Shown piece after piece: positions 54,334-58,172 of a stretch of DNA of 58,172 nt. The position numbers and the translations under genes are program-made. Positions within the stretch are counted from its first letter, which is position 1. The number at the start of each line of letters is the position of its first letter. The DNA is taken from contig DCWA01000038.1 in assembly GCA_002327445.1 (NCBI GenBank), positions 270 to 58,441 on the forward strand, read 5' to 3'. Origin of the DNA: Desulfobacteraceae bacterium UBA2174 (GTDB lineage: Bacteria; Desulfobacterota; Desulfobacteria; Desulfobacterales; UBA2174). The notes under the pieces were generated by a model. That model ran no database searches. It saw only the letters and a program-made list of their open reading frames with translations, and was not told where the DNA came from.

Positions 54334-55428
54334 TTATAAATTCCTGTCCAGCTCCCGCTCCATGCGACGGCTATAGTTGGACATGAAATAGCAGCAGAAA
54401 AAATAGATCAACGCCAAAAAGATGTAGGCCTCCGCCGAAAAGCCCATCCATTTGGGATCCGACAGGGCGGTCTTGGTTGTCTTGAGAAGATCGTACAAGG
54501 CGATGATCACCACCAGCGAGGTATCCTTGAAGGCCGAAATGAGGATGCTCACCGAGGGTGGAATCACGATTTTCAACGCCTGGGGCAATACGATGAGACG
54601 CATGGTCAGGTAGTAGTTGAGCCCCAGTGATTCAGCGGCTTCGTACTGGCCGCGGGAAATGGCCTGCAGACCGCCGCGCACCACCTCCGCGATATAGGCC
54701 GCCGTAAAGAGAATGATGGCGGCCTGGGCGCGAAGAATCTTGTTCACGGTGACCCCTTCGGGCAGGAAGAGGGGAAAGACCACCGAGGACATGAACAGCA
54801 GGCTGATCAAGGGAACCCCTCGAATCATCTCGATATAAACGATGCACAGGGTCTTGACCGCCCGCATGCGCGAGGCGCGGCCCAGGGCCAGCAGCACCCC
54901 CAGCGGATAGGCCCCGGTGAGCCCGAAAACCGCCAGCAGCAGGGTCAGTGGCAATCCGCCCCACTGGGCGCTCTCCACCACCGCCAGGCCCAGAACGCCC
55001 CCGCGCAGCAGAATGCCCATGAGGACCATGCCCGTCACCCAGCTCCACAGAAGCGCTTTGTGCCAGTGCTTGCGGTTGCGACTGTAGAAAAGCAGCGCCA
55101 CCAGGATGATCATGGCCAGCAGTGGCCGCCAATGCAGATCGTGGGGATAAAAACCGAAGAGGATAAAGCGCAGGTTTCCGGTAATGACCGACCAGCAGGC
55201 CCCCGGCCCTTCCTGACAGCCGGCTCCCGACGGCAGCCAATGACTGTCGATGAGCGCCCATCGGACAAAGGGCGGTACGACGTCGACCAGCAGGGCCAGA
55301 ACAACCAAGGTTAAAATCGAGTTGAACCAGCCGTCGAACAGGTTCTTGCGGATCCAGCCGACGACCCCCTCCGATGCCACCGGAGGCTTCATCTCCCTGC
55401 TGCGGTTGTCGTTGGCGTGAATGGTCAT
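54334..55428 (-). CDS. aapM: Amino acid ABC transporter permease AapM-like
   Basis: 364 residues. The C-terminal half has the BPD permease helices with the EAA loop (EAAESLGLNYYLTMRLIVLPQALKIVIPP) that contacts the ATPase. The N-terminal half adds three hydrophobic segments and a periplasmic cysteine-bearing loop, typical of the long AapM. ATG 55428 overlaps the aapQ stop (ATGA); residues further upstream in frame are a shadow of aapQ. Confidence 0.93.
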   Translation of the reverse strand: MTIHANDNRSREMKPPVASEGVVGWIRKNLFDGWFNSILTLVVLALLVDVVPPFVRWALIDSHWLPSGAGCQEGPGACWSVITGNLRFILFGFYPHDLHWRPLLAMIILVALLFYSRNRKHWHKALLWSWVTGMVLMGILLRGGVLGLAVVESAQWGGLPLTLLLAVFGLTGAYPLGVLLALGRASRMRAVKTLCIVYIEMIRGVPLISLLFMSSVVFPLFLPEGVTVNKILRAQAAIILFTAAYIAEVVRGGLQAISRGQYEAAESLGLNYYLTMRLIVLPQALKIVIPPSVSILISAFKDTSLVVIIALYDLLKTTKTALSDPKWMGFSAEAYIFLALIYFFCCYFMSNYSRRMERELDRNL

Positions 55429-56603
55429 CGTTCGACCAGGGCCATTTTTTTGTTGTACCAATTCATGAATGCCGAAGTGAGCAGACTGAGACAAAGGTAG
55501 ACCGCCATGATCAGGGCGACGCCCTCGATGGCCTGACCGGTCTGGTTGATGGTGGTGTTGGCCACGGAGACGAAATCCGGGTAGCCGATGGCCACCGCCA
55601 GCGAACTGTTCTTGGTCAAGTTGAGCAGCTGGCTGGTCAGCGGTGGGATGATCACGCGCAGCGCCTGCGGCAGGATCACCAGGCTCAGGACCAGGCCCGG
55701 TTTGAGTCCGATGGACTTGGCGGCTTCGGGCTGCCCCCGGTCCACCGACTGGATGCCGGCGCGCACGATTTCGGCCACAAAGGCGGCGGTATAAAGGACC
55801 AACCCGAACAGCAAGGCGGCAAATTCCGGGCTGACACTTACCCCTCCCTGGAAATTGAACCCGCGCAAAACGGGGACATCCATGGCCGTCGGTGCGCCGC
55901 CGAGGATCCAGACCAGTAGCGGCAACCCCAGCAGCAAACCCAGCCCGGTCCAAAAAAGAGGGAAGGTGCGACCGGTGTTGAAGAGACGGCGAAACGCCCA
56001 CCACCGGAGGAGATAGATCGCGGCGCAGGCCAACAGAAACGCGCCGCCCATCCAGGACCAGACCGGGTGGGCGGCCGGTACGCCAAAGATCAGGCCACGG
56101 TTGCACAAGAAGAGGCCGGCAACAGGATTGAGTGCCTGGCGTGGCGCGGGGAGCATTTCGTAAAAAAAGGCATACCAGAAAAATAGCTGCAGCAGGATGG
56201 GGATATCCTGGAAAACCTCGATGTAAACGGCCGACAACCTTGATACCAGCCAGTTGGTGGAGAGTCGGGCGATGCCGATGAAAGTGCCGAGAAAGACGGT
56301 CAGAACGATGCCGACAAAGGAAACCTTGAGTGTGTTGAGCACCCCCACCACCAGGGCACGGGCATAGGAATCGGCCGCCGAGTAGGCGATGAGCGATTCG
56401 CCGATTTCAAACGAGCTTTCCTTTTCAAGAAACCCGAATCCGGTGGCAATGGCTTGGCGTTCGAGATTGTCGAGGGTGTTGGTGACCAGGTAGTAGGCCA
56501 GCAGCGTCACCCCGATCGAAACCCCAGTCTGATAGATCAGGGATCGCTTGGCAGGATCGTTGAACAGCGGGACGTGAGGATTCCCGGGGTCGGTTGTTTG
56601 CAT
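55425..56603 (-). CDS. aapQ: Amino acid ABC transporter permease AapQ-like
   Basis: 392 residues from ATG 56603. It has an N-terminal helix (SIGVTLLAYYLVTNTL), a large AapQ-type insert between helices, and the EAA loop EAAKSIGLKPGLVLSLVILPQALRVIIPP. It forms the channel with AapM. A hairpin lies 24 bp upstream, between aapJ and aapQ, and an ATGA overlap links it to aapM. Confidence 0.93.
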   Translation of the reverse strand: MQTTDPGNPHVPLFNDPAKRSLIYQTGVSIGVTLLAYYLVTNTLDNLERQAIATGFGFLEKESSFEIGESLIAYSAADSYARALVVGVLNTLKVSFVGIVLTVFLGTFIGIARLSTNWLVSRLSAVYIEVFQDIPILLQLFFWYAFFYEMLPAPRQALNPVAGLFLCNRGLIFGVPAAHPVWSWMGGAFLLACAAIYLLRWWAFRRLFNTGRTFPLFWTGLGLLLGLPLLVWILGGAPTAMDVPVLRGFNFQGGVSVSPEFAALLFGLVLYTAAFVAEIVRAGIQSVDRGQPEAAKSIGLKPGLVLSLVILPQALRVIIPPLTSQLLNLTKNSSLAVAIGYPDFVSVANTTINQTGQAIEGVALIMAVYLCLSLLTSAFMNWYNKKMALVER

Positions 56604-56626
56604 CCGATGATTGCTCGAAAGTCTGC

Positions 56627-56666
56627 GCTGCCGTGGGCTTCGGCAAAAGGCGGCACCCACGGCAGC
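56627..56666 (-). promoter_or_regulatory. Intercistronic hairpin between aapJ and aapQ
   Basis: Perfect 11-bp stem GCTGCCGTGGG / CCCACGGCAGC with an 18-nt loop and no T run. Such hairpins between a binding-protein gene and its permease genes usually stabilise the first message and lower the downstream yield; that effect is inferred here. Confidence 0.6.
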
Positions 56667-56708
56667 CGGTTGGCTTCAACTGGAACGAAAGCCGGTCTTG
56701 CAGCGATG

Positions 56709-57722
56709 CTATTTGAAGGGGGGGGAGTACATCAAGCCGCCGTTGGTCCACAGGGCGTTGAGACCCCGATCCATCTTCAGAGGCGTTTTTTGGCCCACGT
56801 TGCGTTCGAACATTTCGCCGTAATTGCCCACCTGTTTGATGATATTGTAGGCGTATTTTTCATCCAGACCCAAAGATTTGCCGTTGCCGGGGCTCACCCC
56901 CAGGAAGCGCTGCACCTTGGGATCGGGGCTCTTGAGCATTTCATCGACGTTCTGGGAAGTAATGCCCAATTCCTCGGCTTCGATCATGGCCAGGACCGAG
57001 AAGTTGACGATGTCGTACCACTGGTCGTCCCCGTGCCGCACCGCCGGTGCAAGGGGTTCCTTGGAGATGACTTCGGGCAGGATGACATAATCGTCCGGGT
57101 TGGGCGCCACGGCCCGGGTGCCGGCCAACTGGGAGACATCCGACGTGAGGCAGTCGCAGCGGCCGGCAAAAAAGGCCTTGTTCAGTTCAGCGGCATTCTC
57201 GATGACCACTGGCTTCATCTGCATACCGCGGGAGCGGAAAAAGTCGGCAACGTTCAATTCAGTGGTGGTACCGGGCAGAACACAGACGGCGGCCCCATTC
57301 AGTTCCTTGGCGCTCTTGATCCCCAGGGACTTGGGCACCAGGAATCCCTGCCCATCGTAATAGTTGACCTGGACGAAGTTGAGGCCCAGCGAGGTTTCAC
57401 GAGTGAGGATACGAGTGGCGTTGCGGCAGAGTACGTCCACCTCGCCGGACTGCAGGGCCGTGAAACGGGTCACGGCCGTCAGAGGGGTGAATTTTACCTT
57501 TTCCGCATCGCCGAAAACAGCGGCGGCGATGGCCCGGGCCGTATCCACATCCAAACCTCGCCAGACGCCCTTTTCATCGGGTTTGGCGAAACCGAAAAAC
57601 TCACCGTTGACGCCGACCTGAATGAATCCCTTGGCTTTGACATCGTCCAGGGTGCCGGCAGAAGCGGAACCGATCAAGGCAAAAATGGCAACCGCCGTCA
57701 GCAGAAAGGATAACCTTTTCAT
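56709..57722 (-). CDS. aapJ: Amino acid ABC transporter substrate-binding protein (AapJ-like)
   Basis: 337 residues with signal peptide (LSFLLTAVAIFALIGSASA). Marks are GVNGEFFGFAKPDEKGVWRGLDVD, DVLCRNATRILTRET and the end NALWTNGGLMYSPPFK, as in AapJ/YhdW proteins. It catches amino acids in the periplasm. GGGAGG precedes ATG 57722. First gene of aapJQMP. Confidence 0.95.
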   Translation of the reverse strand: MKRLSFLLTAVAIFALIGSASAGTLDDVKAKGFIQVGVNGEFFGFAKPDEKGVWRGLDVDTARAIAAAVFGDAEKVKFTPLTAVTRFTALQSGEVDVLCRNATRILTRETSLGLNFVQVNYYDGQGFLVPKSLGIKSAKELNGAAVCVLPGTTTELNVADFFRSRGMQMKPVVIENAAELNKAFFAGRCDCLTSDVSQLAGTRAVAPNPDDYVILPEVISKEPLAPAVRHGDDQWYDIVNFSVLAMIEAEELGITSQNVDEMLKSPDPKVQRFLGVSPGNGKSLGLDEKYAYNIIKQVGNYGEMFERNVGQKTPLKMDRGLNALWTNGGLMYSPPFK

Positions 57723-58097
57723 CCTTTACCTCCCATTAGAAGATTGTTTTGGGGAAGTCTGAAACCGCAGACCTGTCTATTGCCGCCTTTTCAACGAGCA
57801 CATGTCAACCGAGATAGAATTCTATTCAGCAAATTTGGTTGATTAATTTTATAAAAAAATACCACGGGTTCAACATTTTTAGCAAGCGGGTTTGACAGAT
57901 AACAAATGAGTTCGATTTCAACTGACTGGCTAACTTTTCAACAAATTGTCGACCGGACTGGAGTGTTGGCTGACGGCGGGCGTAGGAGGCAACATCTGTT
58001 GGTGCAAATTTGCTTTCCAGACTCCTCCGGGGTTTTTCCGGGCAATCAGTTTTGAATAGCACTGAAAATAAAACAACAATAACAGGTTGATAATAAA
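57723..58097. other. AT-rich region upstream of aapJ
   Basis: About 375 bp with no convincing gene; it should hold the aapJ promoter. AT content is high at 57820-57860 and 58040-58095, unlike the coding background, and a -35-like TTGACA is visible on the minus strand near 57800-57805. No clear -10 partner was found. Confidence 0.5.
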
Positions 58098-58172
58098 CGG
58101 TGGACCTGATCTTCGGCCCGCCGGGAGAAACCCGGGAGACCGTGGACCCTGCAACAACTGACGCATCAATTC
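58098..58172 (+). pseudogene. Decayed fragment of a radical SAM gene
   Basis: 58098-58148 matches 52889-52939 of the B12-type radical SAM gene at 46 of 51 bases (VDLIFGPPGETRETVD against VDLIFGLPGETRESVD). A TAA in the same frame lies directly upstream (58094-58096), and homology ends after 58148, so it is decapitated. It may be a relic of a duplicate, or part of a longer decayed gene beyond the window. Confidence 0.5.

Noticed and set aside
57826..58062. 78-residue frame upstream of aapJ
   Set aside because: AT-rich spacer sequence, no ribosome site, no recognisable domain, unlike neighbours in codon use.

Overview
The window looks like chromosomal DNA of a GC-rich, Gram-negative Desulfobacterota (deltaproteobacterial sulfate-reducer-like) bacterium. 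The signs are an envelope with YidC, a TolC/RND efflux system and an Aap-type amino-acid ABC transporter, a radical SAM/RNase G operon typical of that group, a probable selenocysteine-decoded TGA in a cysteine desulfurase, a sigma-54 promoter and stand-alone archaeal-like accessory enzymes. This assignment rests on gene content only.

Left part (1-26 kb) is an origin-proximal region. After the tail of a nucleoside/sugar ABC ATPase and a rubredoxin-like membrane protein come leftward housekeeping genes: rpmH-rnpA-yidD-yidC-mnmE, followed by a cysteine-cluster protein, a small conserved protein and a PrmA-like methyltransferase. A near-consensus parS site lies just after mnmE. Further right are a radical SAM-rng operon, a rightward HtrA protease, a TolC-MFP-RND-PII-like efflux operon, asnS, and the operon dnaN-gyrB-thymidylate synthase-like. 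The 243 bp upstream of dnaN are AT-rich and hold an inverted pair of DnaA boxes, the best oriC candidate. dnaA, jag, mnmG, rsmG and parAB are not in the window.

Middle part (26-44 kb) is rich in DNA and RNA maintenance genes: an RdgC split into two coupled genes; a 1109-residue fusion of an Endonuclease Q-like PHP nuclease to a UvrD helicase, with three clamp-binding-like peptides; a HEAT-repeat partner; tRNA-Gly(GCC); two ZraP-like periplasmic metal proteins, one behind a perfect sigma-54 promoter; a WYL regulator; the probable selenoprotein cysteine desulfurase; queF and a queuosine-precursor transporter; a stand-alone ThrRS editing domain; a class II aldolase and PfkB kinase; two FmdB zinc ribbons; and an XPD/DinG helicase with an N-terminal RecB-type nuclease domain.

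Right part (44-58 kb) is metabolic: MFS transporter, penicillin-acylase-family hydrolase, a FadR/GntR regulator with aminotransferase and EamA exporter, a 648 bp gap with REP-like repeats, a SlyD-like FKBP isomerase with a cysteine tail, a B12-binding radical SAM protein, and a leftward aapJQMP operon. The right edge carries a short decayed copy of part of a radical SAM gene. No CRISPR array, integrase or insertion sequence was seen.
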